From the NCBI GenBank assembly GCA_016868355.1, contig VGHB01000001.1:186001-250000 (forward strand): DNA of 64,000 nt, written 5' to 3'. This DNA comes from Betaproteobacteria bacterium. GTDB lineage: Bacteria > Pseudomonadota > Gammaproteobacteria > Burkholderiales > Burkholderiaceae_C. The position numbers and the translations under genes were made by a program. Position 1 is the stretch's first letter, and each line of letters opens with the position of its first letter. A model generated the notes under the pieces. The model ran no database searches, was not told the DNA's origin, and worked only from the letters and a program-made list of their open reading frames with translations. Positions 16,036 through 25,607 of this stretch are shown here, in pieces.

Positions 16036-17118
16036 TTACAGGCGCTGGCGTTGCATGTAGTTGTCGAACGTGGCCTCGGTGAAACGGAACCAAAGGTTGG
16101 CGTCGCGCTGGAAACCCAGATAGTCCTCGTAAGCCTTCTTCCAGTTCGGATTGCGAGCGCTGAGCTCGGCGTAGTGCTCGCGTGAGGCCTTGAAGGCGGC
16201 ATCCATCAGGTCGCTGGGGAAGGCAAAGAGCTTGGCACCTTGCGAAACCAGCGTCTTGAGCGCCTGAGCGTTCTTTCCATCGTACTTGGCTTGCATATCG
16301 ATGTGGCAGTAGGACGCTGCGACCTCTATGACGGCCTTGTATTCCGGAGACAGGGAGTCAAAAGCCTTGGAATTAACGTGCAACTCCAGCTGCGCGCCGC
16401 CTTCCCACCAACCCGGGTAAGCATAATTCGGCGCGACTTTGACAAAGCCCAGCTTTAGGTCGTCATAGGGTCCCACCCACTCCGCAGCATCGATTGTGCC
16501 TCTCTCAAGGGCCGTGTAGATCTCAGCGCCGGGGATATTCTGGGGCACGCCACCGATGCGCTCGACGATGCGGCCACCGAACCCGCCAACGCGGAACTTG
16601 GTGCCCTTAAAGTCAGCCAACGACTTGATCTCCTTGCGGAACCAGCCGCCCATCTGCGCACCCGTATTGCCCATGGCAAAGTTCACGCAGTTGAACTGCC
16701 GGTAAAAGTCGCGCATCAGCTTCAGACCGTTGCCTTCGTAGTACCAAGCGGTGATTTGACGGCTGTTCATGCCGAAGGGAATGGCGCATGCAAGAGCAAA
16801 TGTTTCGTCTTTGCCGAAATAGTAGTATGGGGCGGTGTTGGCCATTTCGACCGTGCCCTTTTCGATGGCGTCCATCGTACCGAAGGCCGGCACCAACTCC
16901 CCCGGGGCGTGGGTGGTGATCACAAATCGGCCACCGGTTAGATCGCGAACCTTGGCGGCAAAGATGTCGTTGACGCCGAACAGTGTGTCCAGGGCCTTGG
17001 GGAAGCTGGAAGTCAGGCGCCAGCGGAGGTTTTGTTGTGCGTGGGTGATCGCAGGGGCCACGCCAGCGGCCAAAATGCCAGCTACACCAGCGCCTTGCAC
17101 AAAGGAACGACGTTCCAT
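16036..17118 (-). CDS. dctP: TRAP transporter periplasmic receptor (TakP/DctP type)
   Basis: A 360-residue substrate-binding protein. The N-terminus MERRSFVQGAGVAGILAAGV is a twin-arginine-like signal with cleavage likely after THAQ (about residue 28). The mature part has the DctP fold hallmarks (FRVGGFGGRIVERIGGVPQN, YTALERGTIDAAEWVGPYDD) of the TakP/YiaO subclass that bind 2-oxo acids or related carboxylates; the exact ligand is not readable. It is convergent with dctQM and shares their terminator. A good ribosome site (AAGGAGAT) lies upstream of ATG 17118. Confidence 0.92.
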   Translation of the reverse strand: MERRSFVQGAGVAGILAAGVAPAITHAQQNLRWRLTSSFPKALDTLFGVNDIFAAKVRDLTGGRFVITTHAPGELVPAFGTMDAIEKGTVEMANTAPYYYFGKDETFALACAIPFGMNSRQITAWYYEGNGLKLMRDFYRQFNCVNFAMGNTGAQMGGWFRKEIKSLADFKGTKFRVGGFGGRIVERIGGVPQNIPGAEIYTALERGTIDAAEWVGPYDDLKLGFVKVAPNYAYPGWWEGGAQLELHVNSKAFDSLSPEYKAVIEVAASYCHIDMQAKYDGKNAQALKTLVSQGAKLFAFPSDLMDAAFKASREHYAELSARNPNWKKAYEDYLGFQRDANLWFRFTEATFDNYMQRQRL

Positions 17119-17171
17119 GGATGGATCTCCTTACGGGGAAGTGGAAAAGATAAAGGTCGAAGTGTATGTTT

Positions 17172-17217
17172 GCGTGGGCCGCAGCCACGCAGGGGATACC
17201 CGAGGGAACTCCCTGCG
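17172..17217. repeat. Double-hairpin palindromic element upstream of dctP
   Basis: Two adjacent dyads in the 126-bp gap between pmbA and dctP: GCGTGG/CCACGC (17172-17177 with 17185-17190) and CGCAGGG/CCCTGCG (17188-17194 with 17211-17217). The second has a further small inverted repeat in its loop. It resembles an extragenic palindrome rather than a terminator because no T-tract follows on either strand. Confidence 0.45.
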
Positions 17218-17244
17218 GGCGTTGGGGTCAACCCAGCGGGCCGA

Positions 17245-18627
17245 CTAGGCCCCGGCCACCTTCATGCGGTCTATCAGGATCGAGCCTACCGATTTGCTTC
17301 CAGTGGTGTGTTCGTCGGCTCCGAGCGCCACGATGCCCTGAAACATCTCCTGTAGCTGCCCCGCAATCGTCACCTCGTGCACGGGGTAGGAAATTTGCCC
17401 GTTTTCCACCCAAAAGCCGGCCGCGCCGCGGGAATAGTCACCGGTCACATAGTTCACGCCCTGCCCGATCAGCTCTACCACGAACAGGCCACGGTGCAAT
17501 TTGCGCAACATGGCCCGCAGGTCGTCGCCACGCCGGGTCAGCGTGCTGCTCAAACGCAGATTGTGTGAACCGCCAGCATGGCCAGTGGTGCGAAGCCCCA
17601 GCTTGCGGGCGGAGTAGCTGGAGAGAAAGTAGCTCTGCACCTCCCCGTTCATCAGCAAGGTGCGGGTCTGTGTCCGCACACCTTCGTCGTCGAAGGGAGC
17701 ACTGCCCTTTCCCTTGGCAATGAATGGGTCTTCCTCAATCTGCAGGTGCGGGGCCATCACGCGCCGGCCCAGGCTGTCCAGTAGGAAGCTGGCCTTGCGG
17801 TACAGCGCGCCGCCACTAGTGGCTTGCACATAGGAGCCCAGCAATCCAGCGGCCAAGGGTGACTCAAAGAGCACCGGCACCTCGCAGGTGGAGATCTTGC
17901 GGCTGTTCAATCGCGCCAGCGAGCGCTCGGCTGCGTAGCGGCCCACCGCGGCGGCTCGTGCCAGATCGGCTGGATCACGTTCGGATGTGTACCAGTAGTC
18001 GCGCTGCATGTTCTGGCCCTTGCCGGCAATGGGCGCCACCGACAGCGAATGCCGCGAGCTGGCATAGCCGCCGCGAAAACCCCGGCTGTTACCCGCAAAA
18101 AAGTGCCCCTGCATAGCACTGACGCCCGCACCCTCGCTGTTGGTGATGCGCCTGTCAGTTTGTATTGCAGCCGCCTCGGCCTGCCGCGCCAACTCGGCGG
18201 CACCCGCCGCATCGATGTCCCAGGGGTGGTGCAGGTCTAAATCAAGCCGTGCCTGGCGCGGTGTCACCAGGTCTTGCTCATCTGGCAGGCCGGCTGCCGG
18301 ATCCTCTGCGGTGTAGCGTGCGATGTCGTGAGCCGCCTGGACGGTCTGATCCAGTGAGACCCGCGAGAAGTCCGAGGTGCTGGCGTTACCCCGTCGCTGA
18401 CCGACAAAAACAGTGACGCCAATAGATTTGTCGCGGTTGCGTTCCACATTCTCTACCTCGCCCTTGCGCACCGACACTGAAAGGCCGACACCTTCGCTGA
18501 CAGCCACAGCCGCATCGCTGGCACCGCGCTGACGGGCTATGGCCAAGGTATCGTCCACCAGCTGCTGGAACTGCGCGGGGCTGAAACTGAAGCCTGTGGA
18601 GGCTTGAAAATCTTTAGAAGAAGGCAT
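17245..18627 (-). CDS. pmbA: Metalloprotease PmbA (TldE)
   Basis: A 460-residue TldD/PmbA-family protein. In other bacteria PmbA (TldE) pairs with TldD to cleave unfolded peptides, including microcin B17 precursor and CcdA. TldD carries the zinc site; PmbA is the non-zinc partner, and no HExxxH is visible here, as expected. Family blocks seen: SVRKGEVENVERNRDKSIGV, SPLAAGLLGSYVQATSGGAL and the C-terminal GAAGFWVENGQISYPVHEVT. ATG at 18627 is chosen; the frame extends 24 codons upstream into the divergent darP gene. Only 22 bp separate the two starts. Confidence 0.93.
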   Translation of the reverse strand: MPSSKDFQASTGFSFSPAQFQQLVDDTLAIARQRGASDAAVAVSEGVGLSVSVRKGEVENVERNRDKSIGVTVFVGQRRGNASTSDFSRVSLDQTVQAAHDIARYTAEDPAAGLPDEQDLVTPRQARLDLDLHHPWDIDAAGAAELARQAEAAAIQTDRRITNSEGAGVSAMQGHFFAGNSRGFRGGYASSRHSLSVAPIAGKGQNMQRDYWYTSERDPADLARAAAVGRYAAERSLARLNSRKISTCEVPVLFESPLAAGLLGSYVQATSGGALYRKASFLLDSLGRRVMAPHLQIEEDPFIAKGKGSAPFDDEGVRTQTRTLLMNGEVQSYFLSSYSARKLGLRTTGHAGGSHNLRLSSTLTRRGDDLRAMLRKLHRGLFVVELIGQGVNYVTGDYSRGAAGFWVENGQISYPVHEVTIAGQLQEMFQGIVALGADEHTTGSKSVGSILIDRMKVAGA

Positions 18628-18632
18628 CGGTC

Positions 18633-18638
18633 TATCAT
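18633..18638 (+). promoter_or_regulatory. -10 promoter element for darP
   Basis: TATCAT in the 22-bp divergent gap, ending 11 nt before the darP ATG. A start point 6-8 nt downstream would leave an almost leaderless mRNA. TCTTTA (18611-18616) inside pmbA is a poor -35. Confidence 0.35.
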
Positions 18639-18649
18639 AGCGTTCCCGT

Positions 18650-19378
18650 ATGTGTGCCCGCCGCTCCAGAGCCCTTGATGCCGCTACCGCCTTGACCACT
18701 TTCGGCCGGGGCCAAGCACCGACTGAGCCGCGTCAACCACGTCAGGCCCTGGCCGCGCCGGGCCGTGGTGCCACGGGCTTGACCGACCGTGGCCGGCCCG
18801 CTTTCGAGGCTGCAGCGCAAGTCGGCGATGCCGCTGAGCCTGACACGTTGCAGGCACGGCCCAGCAAGACGGAGCTCAAAAAGGTTGCACACGACATGCA
18901 GAAATTAGGCGATGCAATGGCTGCCCTTTCCAATGAGCGACTGGCGGCTCTGCCGATTGACGAGGTCCTGCGCGATGCCATCGTGGTGTTACGCCGCACC
19001 CGAAGCCATGAAGGCCTGCGGCGCCAAAGGCAGTATGTGGGCAAGTTGATGCGCCGGGCCGACATCGAACCCCTGGCTCAGGCCGTGGCCGAAGCACAGC
19101 TGGGGTCAGCCCGCCAAACGTTGGCTCTGCATCAAGCCGAGGCGCTGCGCCTGGAACTGGTGGCAGATGATGAAGCCTTAACCCGGTTTATGACCCAGCA
19201 CCCGGACAGTGACGCGCAACAGCTGCGCAGCCTCATCCGCGCCGCGCGCAAGGAAGCCGCCTTGCTCCCCGAGCAACGGCATGGACGGGCCTGGCGCGAG
19301 TTGTTTCAATTCATCAAACCCTACGTTCAGGCCTCACCGGCACACGCCCAGGCCCAGGCCCAGGCCCGGACACCATGA
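18650..19378 (+). CDS. darP: Ribosome biogenesis factor DarP (YjgA, DUF615)
   Basis: A 242-residue protein whose residues about 68-225 match DUF615 (SKTELKKVAHDMQKLGDAMA, then ERLAALPIDEVLRDAIVVLR and RRQRQYVGKLMRR). The E. coli homologue associates with late 50S precursors. The N-terminal 65 residues are a low-complexity, Arg/Ala/Pro-rich extension over the roughly 180-residue E. coli protein, so the true start could be internal. The C-terminus is an AQAQAQAQ run encoded by three tandem GCCCAG units at 19346-19363. It overlaps mog by 4 bp (ATGA). Confidence 0.85.
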   Translation: MCARRSRALDAATALTTFGRGQAPTEPRQPRQALAAPGRGATGLTDRGRPAFEAAAQVGDAAEPDTLQARPSKTELKKVAHDMQKLGDAMAALSNERLAALPIDEVLRDAIVVLRRTRSHEGLRRQRQYVGKLMRRADIEPLAQAVAEAQLGSARQTLALHQAEALRLELVADDEALTRFMTQHPDSDAQQLRSLIRAARKEAALLPEQRHGRAWRELFQFIKPYVQASPAHAQAQAQARTP

Positions 19379-19980
19379 GCGAAACACACACACCAGACCA
19401 GGTGCGCATTGGCATCGTGTCCATCAGCGACCGCGCTTCAAGCGGTGTCTATGCGGACCAGGGGCTGCCAGCCTTGCAAGCCTGGCTCAATCGGGCGCTG
19501 CGCAACCCCATAGCCTGGGAGCCCCGCCTGATCCCCGATGAACAAGCCGTAATCTCAGCCACCTTGCGCGAACTGGTGGACGAGGCGCGCTGTGACCTGG
19601 TGCTGACCACCGGCGGGACGGGGCCGGCCCGCAGAGACGTCACGCCGGAGGCAACCCTTGCAGTGGCCGACAAGGAGATGCCGGGGTTTGGCGAGCAAAT
19701 GCGCCAGATCAGCCTGCGCTTTGTGCCCACGGCGATCTTGTCGCGGCAAGTGGCGGTCGTTCGAGGCCACGCGCTGATCATCAACTTGCCGGGTCAACCA
19801 AGATCGATTGCCGAGACCCTGGAGGGGCTGCCCCAAGCCCAGCCACCGGTCCACGGGATCTTTGCTGCAGTGCCCTACTGCATCGACCTTATCGGCGGTC
19901 CCTACCTGGAAACAGACGACACCATCTGCAAGGCCTTCAGGCCGAAATCGGCCGTTCGGGGTCAGGTCAAGCCCACCTGA
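19375..19980 (+). CDS. mog: Molybdopterin adenylyltransferase
   Basis: A 201-residue MogA/MoaB-fold protein that adenylates molybdopterin before molybdenum insertion. Visible motifs are GIVSISDRASSGVYADQG at the N-terminus, LTTGGTGPARRDVTPEA (about residues 77-93) and the NLPGQPRSIAETL block. The start overlaps darP by 4 bp, so the two are probably coupled although functionally unrelated. It converges on cysE with only 12 bp between stops. Confidence 0.93.
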   Translation: MSETHTPDQVRIGIVSISDRASSGVYADQGLPALQAWLNRALRNPIAWEPRLIPDEQAVISATLRELVDEARCDLVLTTGGTGPARRDVTPEATLAVADKEMPGFGEQMRQISLRFVPTAILSRQVAVVRGHALIINLPGQPRSIAETLEGLPQAQPPVHGIFAAVPYCIDLIGGPYLETDDTICKAFRPKSAVRGQVKPT

Positions 19981-19992
19981 GGGCGGCGCGAT

Positions 19993-20772
19993 TCAATTCA
20001 CCTTCTGGCGCAGGGCTTCGGCGTCGAAGGTTTCTCGGGTGGCCGCATCCTGGGGCACGCAGGGCTCCAGGGGCAACTGGCGGTTCTGAGCCGCCAGCTT
20101 TTCAATCGCAGCCCACAACAAGGCGATCTGGTGCTCATGCCCTGCGGCGTTGTCGATGAGGCTGCGCATGGCCTGTGAAACGGGGTCGTCACCCTGCGTC
20201 ACACCATAGGCGGAGAACCCCATGCGAGCCGCCGCGGCTTCGCGTCGGGATTCTGCTTCGGCTTGAATGATTCGAGCAGGGTTGCCCACCGCCGTGGCAC
20301 CAGCCGGCACGGGCTTAACCACCACCGCGCTGCTGCCGATTCGGGCACCATCGCCCACGGTGAACCCACCCAAAACCTGGGAGTTTGCCCCCACGATGAC
20401 GCCTTTGCCTAGCGTGGGATGACGCTTGGCGCTGCGGCTCAGCGAGGTGCCCCCCAAGGTCACGCCCTGGTAAATGGTGCAGTCGTCCCCAATCTCGGCG
20501 GTCTCGCCTACCACCACGCCCATGCCGTGGTCGATGAACACCCGGCGCCCGATCGAGGCCCCCGGGTGAATTTCGATACCGGTCAAAAAGCGTGCGACTT
20601 GCGAAATGAAGCGGCCCAGCCACTTCAATCCGACCTGCCAGCACGAATGTGCCCATCGGTGCAGCACCAAAGCATGCAAGCCTGGGTAACAGGTGAGGAC
20701 CTCCCAGGACGAGCGCGCCGCGGGGTCGCGCTCGCGTATGCAGGCGATGTCTTCACGCAGACGGGCAAACAT
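19993..20772 (-). CDS. cysE: Serine O-acetyltransferase
   Basis: A 259-residue enzyme that makes O-acetylserine, the precursor of cysteine. An N-terminal helical domain is followed by hexapeptide-repeat left-handed beta-helix turns ([20 protein letters not shown], with catalytic [22 protein letters not shown]). The C-terminal tail after about residue 200 is longer than in E. coli CysE. ATG at 20772 overlaps the trmJ stop by one base (TGATG); a GTG one codon upstream is possible. It is in the same unit as trmJ. Confidence 0.93.
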   Translation of the reverse strand: MFARLREDIACIRERDPAARSSWEVLTCYPGLHALVLHRWAHSCWQVGLKWLGRFISQVARFLTGIEIHPGASIGRRVFIDHGMGVVVGETAEIGDDCTIYQGVTLGGTSLSRSAKRHPTLGKGVIVGANSQVLGGFTVGDGARIGSSAVVVKPVPAGATAVGNPARIIQAEAESRREAAAARMGFSAYGVTQGDDPVSQAMRSLIDNAAGHEHQIALLWAAIEKLAAQNRQLPLEPCVPQDAATRETFDAEALRQKVN

Positions 20773-21641
20773 CACTCCAGTGTAGTTCGCGCTGAGATCT
20801 TCGGTGCGCCCGGGGCTGACGCCGCGCTGCCCGACCCCAGGTTAGCGGCCCGCTGCACCGCGCGCGCCATGCCATGCAGGATGTGCACCTCCTCTTGAGC
20901 CAGGGGGACGCGGTTGAGCAACTGTTGCAGGCGCGGCATGAGCTTCTTGGGGGCCCGTGGGTCCAGAAAGCCCACAGCCTGCAACACCTGCTGCCAATGT
21001 TGCAGCACGCCGGCCACCGCACTTGCGTCAGCCCACTGCACCGATGCGGCGCGGCCCTGCACCTCAAAGCCCCCCAATGCCTGCCGGTACTCGTAGGCCA
21101 AAAGCTGCACAGCCTGCGCCAAATTGAGCGAACCGTAGTCAGGATGGGTGGGGATGCTCAGGCACACATGGGCCCTGTAGACGTCTTCATTGGACAAGCC
21201 ATGGCGCTCGCTGCCCAGCAGGAATGCCAAGGCAGGGGCATCTGGTGGACGGTGAAAGTCGGGGTCTGAACCAGGCTGCAATCGCTGGGCAAGCCCCCCC
21301 GCCTGTGGCCAACCGCTGCGCCGCAGGGCCTCAAAAAAGACCCTCGGCGCGGCGGTGGGCGGGCCGAAATCACGCGGTGTCATGGCAGTGGCGCACAGCA
21401 GATGCACGCCCTGGAGCGCATCCTGGACCTTGGCCACCACCCGCGCGCGGGCCAGCACGTCGGCCGCGCCGCTGGCCATGGCCACGGTTTCCTCCTGTGA
21501 CAAAACATCGCCGTAACGAGGCCGAACGAGGACCAGGTCGGTAAAGCCCATGACCTTCAGCGCACGCGCCGCGGCACCCACATTGCCAGGGTGGCTGGCT
21601 TCAACCAAGATGAAGCGGGGCTGGGGGTCCAAAACGGGCAT
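20772..21641 (-). CDS. trmJ: tRNA (cytidine/uridine-2'-O-)-methyltransferase TrmJ
   Basis: A 289-residue SPOUT methyltransferase that 2'-O-methylates nucleotide 32 in the anticodon loop. The SPOUT motifs are visible: [14 protein letters not shown] (motif 1), [15 protein letters not shown] (motif 2) and [20 protein letters not shown] (motif 3), which form the SAM-binding trefoil knot. ATG at 21641 gives the family N-terminus [20 protein letters not shown]; the frame continues 53 codons upstream but that part is low complexity. It is divergent from suhB and coupled to cysE downstream. Confidence 0.92.
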   Translation of the reverse strand: MPVLDPQPRFILVEASHPGNVGAAARALKVMGFTDLVLVRPRYGDVLSQEETVAMASGAADVLARARVVAKVQDALQGVHLLCATAMTPRDFGPPTAAPRVFFEALRRSGWPQAGGLAQRLQPGSDPDFHRPPDAPALAFLLGSERHGLSNEDVYRAHVCLSIPTHPDYGSLNLAQAVQLLAYEYRQALGGFEVQGRAASVQWADASAVAGVLQHWQQVLQAVGFLDPRAPKKLMPRLQQLLNRVPLAQEEVHILHGMARAVQRAANLGSGSAASAPGAPKISARTTLE

Positions 21642-21668
21642 GAGCGCGGGCACGGTCCAGCAGCAACC

Positions 21669-21674
21669 TACAAT
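21669..21674 (+). promoter_or_regulatory. -10 promoter element for suhB
   Basis: TACAAT in CCTACAATGAAG within the trmJ-suhB divergent gap (188 bp). It implies a leader of about 150 nt before the suhB ATG, which contains a short T-rich stretch (21721-21735) but no gene that I can recognise. Confidence 0.4.
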
Positions 21675-21829
21675 GAAGATCAGGGTATTGTCGCGCCTGC
21701 GTCGCGCGCGGTCCGTTGCCTGCTCTTTTTCTCTGCCAGCCCCTTGCCCAGCGCCATCCGAGCCACCCGTGCCGTGCACAGCGGCGCCAGTGCGGCCCAA
21801 GCCCGAACCCCTTTAAGGACCCGCTAGCC

Positions 21830-22813
21830 ATGTCGCAGCAAACCCTGCACCCCATGCTCAACATCGCTGTGAAGGCAGCACGCACCGCTGGCGCCATGAT
21901 CAACCGGGCCGCGCTGGACGTTGAGGTGCTCAAGGTGGGCAGCAAAGGGGCCAACGACTTCGTGACTGAAGTTGACCAAGCGGCAGAGCAGGCGATCATC
22001 GGAACCCTGTTGCAGGCCTACCCCGACCACGGCATCCTGGCCGAGGAAAGTGGCCGTGAACACGGCAACACCGACAGCGAGTACATCTGGATCATCGACC
22101 CGCTGGACGGCACCACCAACTTCATCCACGGCTTTCCCTTTTATGCGGTGAGCATAGCGCTGGCGCATCGTGGTGTGCTTCAGCAAGCTGTGGTGTACGA
22201 CCCGACGCGTAACGACCTGTTCCACGCCTCCAAGGGTCGCGGGGCCTATCTCAACGACCGGCGCCTGCGGGTCAGCAAGCGCACGCGATTGTCGGAATCG
22301 CTGGTGGGCACCGGTTTCCCGTTTCGCAAGGGCGACAACTTCAAGCGCTACGTGAAGGTCTTTGAAGAGGTGATGCAGAACTGCGCCGGCATTCGCCGCC
22401 CAGGGGCTGCAGCGTTGGACCTGTGCTATGTGGCTGCAGGCCACTACGATGGATTCTTTGAAATCGGCTTGAATCCCTGGGACGCTGCGGCTGGTGCGCT
22501 GATGATCACCGAGGCAGGCGGCCTGGTGGGCAACTTCACCGGAGAGGCCGACTTTTTGTACCGGCGCGAGATCGTGGCCGGAACGCCGAAGGTCTACGGC
22601 GCGCTGGTCAAGATCCTGGCGCCGTACAGCCGGGCGATCAGCGCCAATGCGTCGGCGGCCACACCTGAAGTCAGCCGGGCCGAGGCCCTTGCACCCGAGG
22701 CCGCCCTGGCCGGCACCCTGGGCGCACCCGCGTCGGGCCCCCCTACCGGCAGCGCGGCGCCGGTAACACCGGGTAAACGCGCGCCCCTCCGAATTCGCCG
22801 CCAGGACGCCTGA
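21830..22813 (+). CDS. suhB: Inositol monophosphatase family protein SuhB
   Basis: A 327-residue Mg2+-dependent phosphatase of the IMPase fold. Metal-binding motifs are [23 protein letters not shown] (about residues 82-96) and [17 protein letters not shown]. In E. coli SuhB also acts in rRNA transcription antitermination complexes. The catalytic domain ends near residue 265; the remaining 60 residues are an Ala/Pro-rich, probably disordered extension not found in E. coli SuhB. ATG at 21830 gives the family N-terminus ([20 protein letters not shown]). It is followed by a 22-bp palindrome and mutS. Confidence 0.93.
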   Translation: MSQQTLHPMLNIAVKAARTAGAMINRAALDVEVLKVGSKGANDFVTEVDQAAEQAIIGTLLQAYPDHGILAEESGREHGNTDSEYIWIIDPLDGTTNFIHGFPFYAVSIALAHRGVLQQAVVYDPTRNDLFHASKGRGAYLNDRRLRVSKRTRLSESLVGTGFPFRKGDNFKRYVKVFEEVMQNCAGIRRPGAAALDLCYVAAGHYDGFFEIGLNPWDAAAGALMITEAGGLVGNFTGEADFLYRREIVAGTPKVYGALVKILAPYSRAISANASAATPEVSRAEALAPEAALAGTLGAPASGPPTGSAAPVTPGKRAPLRIRRQDA

Positions 22814-22826
22814 ACACAGCCCCGTA

Positions 22827-22848
22827 TGTCGGGCTGCGCAGCCCGACA
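22827..22848. repeat. Perfect 22-bp palindrome between suhB and mutS
   Basis: The arms GTCGGGCTGC (22828-22837) and GCAGCCCGAC (22838-22847) are a perfect, gapless palindrome, extended one base on each side (T...A). No T-tract follows, so a rho-independent terminator is unlikely. The sequence style is that of a repeated extragenic palindrome; no second copy occurs in the window. Confidence 0.6.
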
Positions 22849-22856
22849 ATGTCCGT

Positions 22857-25607
22857 ATGCCCGCTTGCCTGCCCGAGACCAGCACCGACTTCGCTCAACA
22901 TACGCCAATGATGCAGCAATACCTGCGCATCAAGGCCGAGTTCCCCGACACCCTGGTGTTCTATCGCATGGGGGACTTCTATGAATTGTTCTACGAGGAC
23001 GCCCGAAAGGCCCATCGCCTGCTGGACATCACCATCACCACCCGAGGCCAAAGCGCCGGCAAACCCGTGGTCATGGCTGGCGTGCCGGTGCATTCGGTAC
23101 AGAGCTACCTGGCGCGCCTGATCAAGGTCGGCGAGGCAGTGGCCGTAGCCGAACAGGTGGGCGATGTAGCCACTTCCAAGGGGCCGGTAGAACGCAAGGT
23201 GGTGCGCGTGATCACACCGGGCACACTCACCGACAGCGAGTTCCTGGCCGACCGAAGCGAGAGCCTGTTGGTGGCCCTGGTGTCGCAGCCCAGCCCACCG
23301 GGTGCGCGAGGTTCGACTGTCTCCGGTGCCGTGCAGTGGGGATTGGCATGGTTGGGCATGGCCAGCGGTCGCTTAGGGTTGGTGGCCTGTGAGACCTCCG
23401 CCTTGGGCAGTTGGTTGGCGCGCTTGGAGCCGGCCGAGTTGCTGATGCCCCCACCAGAAGAACTGGCTCAGGGTGCAGCGGAATTCCAAACCATCTGCGC
23501 GACGGCAGGCCTTGATCAGGCGGTGCTGACCCATCGCCCCGCATGGCAGTTTGATGCCGCACTTGGACAGCGCAAGCTGTGTGAACAACTGCAGGTGCGC
23601 AGCCTTGAGGCCTTCGGGGCCGACAGTCTGACCGTGGCGCACGCCGCCGCGGCCGCACTTCTGACCTATGCACAACAAACCCAGAGCCAGGCTCTGAGCC
23701 ATGTGCAGAGCCTGGAGACTCCAGGCGCTCAAGACCTGATCGACCTGCCGCCCAGCAGTCTGCGAAACCTGGAACTCACCCGCACCCTGCGCGGTGAAGA
23801 CAGCCCCACTCTGCTGTCCCTCATGGACACATGCCGCACGGGAATGGGCAGCCGGCTGTTGCGGCACTGGCTCACCCACCCACAACGCGAACGGCAGCAG
23901 GCCAGCCAGCGGCACCGCGCAGTGGCTGCGCTGCTGGGCTTGTCCGGTGGGCCTGAGGCAAGCACATCCGTGGGCCAACAGCCGGATGCGGGCACGGGCC
24001 CCGCTTTTGAAGCACTTCGGCAGGCCTTGCGCAACATCAGTGATGTGGAGCGCATCACCGCGCGGATAGCACTGCAGCAAGTGCGGCCCAGGGAACTTTC
24101 CGGGTTGCGCGAGACGCTGTTGGCCTTGCCAGTCATCTGCGCCACGGTCGCAGCCGTGCGTGAGCACTCCGACCTGTTGGCTGCAAACGAACAAGCCCTG
24201 AAGCCCGATACCGCGATCCTGGAAACGCTGGGCGCACTGGCAACCGAACCGGCTGCCATGGTGCGCGACGGGGGGGTCATCGCAACCGGGGTGGATGCCG
24301 AACTGGACGACTTGCGTGCAGTCACCCAGAACTGCGATGCCTACCTGCTCGACCTAGAGTCACGTGAGCGGGAGCGAACCGGCATCAACAATCTACGGGT
24401 GCAGTTCAACAAGGTGCATGGCTTCTACATCGAGGTCACCAGCAGTGGCTTGGACCGGGTACCCGCCACCTACCAAAGGCGCCAAACCCTGAAAAACGCC
24501 GAGCGCTTCATCACGCCCGAGCTCAAAGCGTTTGAGGACAAGGCCCTGTCGGCTCAGGACCGGTCCTTAGCCCGTGAGAAGTGGCTCTACGAACAAATGG
24601 TTGCAAGCCTGGCCCTTCACCTGGGGGCGCTGCAAAGGCTGGGGCAGGCCCTGGCCTGTTTGGATGTGCTGGGCACCCTGGCTGAGCGGGCCCAAACCCT
24701 GCAATGGGTGGCGCCGGAGTTTGTGAACCACCCGTGCATCGAAATCGAAGCGGGCCGGCATCCGGTTGTGCAGGCGCGCTTGCAGCAAACACGCGGCACG
24801 GCCTTTATCGCCAATCACTGCCGGCTGGATGCGCGCACCAAGATGCTGGTGATCACCGGCCCCAATATGGGTGGCAAGAGCACCTTCATGCGCCAGGTGG
24901 CCCTGATCGTCTTACTGGCTTGCATGGGCTCGTTCGTGCCAGCGCAGGCCTGCCGCCTAGGCCCGATCGACGCCATCCACACCCGTATAGGGGCCGCCGA
25001 TGACCTGGCCAACGCACAGTCGACCTTTATGGTGGAAATGACCGAGGCCGCCGCCATCCTGCATCGCGCCAGCGAATTCAGCCTGGTGTTGATGGATGAG
25101 ATAGGCCGCGGGACCTCGACGGGCGATGGGCTGGCCCTAGCCGGGTCCATTGCGGCCCACTTGCACGACCGCAACCGCTGCTTCACCCTGTTTGCGACCC
25201 ATTACTTTGAACTCACAGCCTTTGCCCAAAGCCATGCTCAAGCCATCAACGTTCATGTGAGTGCAGTCGAGTCGGGACACGATATCGTGTTCCTTCATGA
25301 AATTACACCGGGTCCGGCCAGCCGAAGCTACGGTGTCCAGGTGGCTCGCCTGGCCGGTATGCCCGCGGCCGTGGTGCGCCAAGCCCGCGGCACCTTGGAA
25401 TCTTTGGAGCAACGCGAATCGGCTCTTCAGCCACAAGTTGACCTGTTTGCACCAGCGGCCAGCCCCGCAACAACACCCGCGCTAAGCGCCGCTGCGCAAG
25501 CTGTGCTGGGACTTTTGGATGAAATACAGCCCGACTCCTTAAGCCCAAAGCTGGCCCTAGAGGCCCTTTACAGACTCAAGGAAGCAGCCGAAGGGCCTAG
25601 GTCCTGA
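22857..25607 (+). CDS. mutS: DNA mismatch repair protein MutS
   Basis: A 916-residue mismatch-recognition ATPase. The N-terminal mismatch-reading motif [11 protein letters not shown] holds the Phe-X-Glu that stacks on the mispair. The ATPase domain shows Walker [14 protein letters not shown], Walker [17 protein letters not shown] and the FATHYFELT signature. The last 50 residues ([14 protein letters not shown]) form the helix-turn-helix/tetramer region. Length exceeds E. coli MutS by about 60 residues through small insertions (for example around residues 355-385). The stop overlaps the following hydrolase ATG by one base. MutL is encoded 15 kb away at 40605. Confidence 0.97.
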   Translation: MPACLPETSTDFAQHTPMMQQYLRIKAEFPDTLVFYRMGDFYELFYEDARKAHRLLDITITTRGQSAGKPVVMAGVPVHSVQSYLARLIKVGEAVAVAEQVGDVATSKGPVERKVVRVITPGTLTDSEFLADRSESLLVALVSQPSPPGARGSTVSGAVQWGLAWLGMASGRLGLVACETSALGSWLARLEPAELLMPPPEELAQGAAEFQTICATAGLDQAVLTHRPAWQFDAALGQRKLCEQLQVRSLEAFGADSLTVAHAAAAALLTYAQQTQSQALSHVQSLETPGAQDLIDLPPSSLRNLELTRTLRGEDSPTLLSLMDTCRTGMGSRLLRHWLTHPQRERQQASQRHRAVAALLGLSGGPEASTSVGQQPDAGTGPAFEALRQALRNISDVERITARIALQQVRPRELSGLRETLLALPVICATVAAVREHSDLLAANEQALKPDTAILETLGALATEPAAMVRDGGVIATGVDAELDDLRAVTQNCDAYLLDLESRERERTGINNLRVQFNKVHGFYIEVTSSGLDRVPATYQRRQTLKNAERFITPELKAFEDKALSAQDRSLAREKWLYEQMVASLALHLGALQRLGQALACLDVLGTLAERAQTLQWVAPEFVNHPCIEIEAGRHPVVQARLQQTRGTAFIANHCRLDARTKMLVITGPNMGGKSTFMRQVALIVLLACMGSFVPAQACRLGPIDAIHTRIGAADDLANAQSTFMVEMTEAAAILHRASEFSLVLMDEIGRGTSTGDGLALAGSIAAHLHDRNRCFTLFATHYFELTAFAQSHAQAINVHVSAVESGHDIVFLHEITPGPASRSYGVQVARLAGMPAAVVRQARGTLESLEQRESALQPQVDLFAPAASPATTPALSAAAQAVLGLLDEIQPDSLSPKLALEALYRLKEAAEGPRS

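Noticed and set aside
21824-22885. Open frame of 353 codons on the minus strand opposite suhB
   Set aside because: It covers the whole of suhB antisense and matches no recognisable domain.
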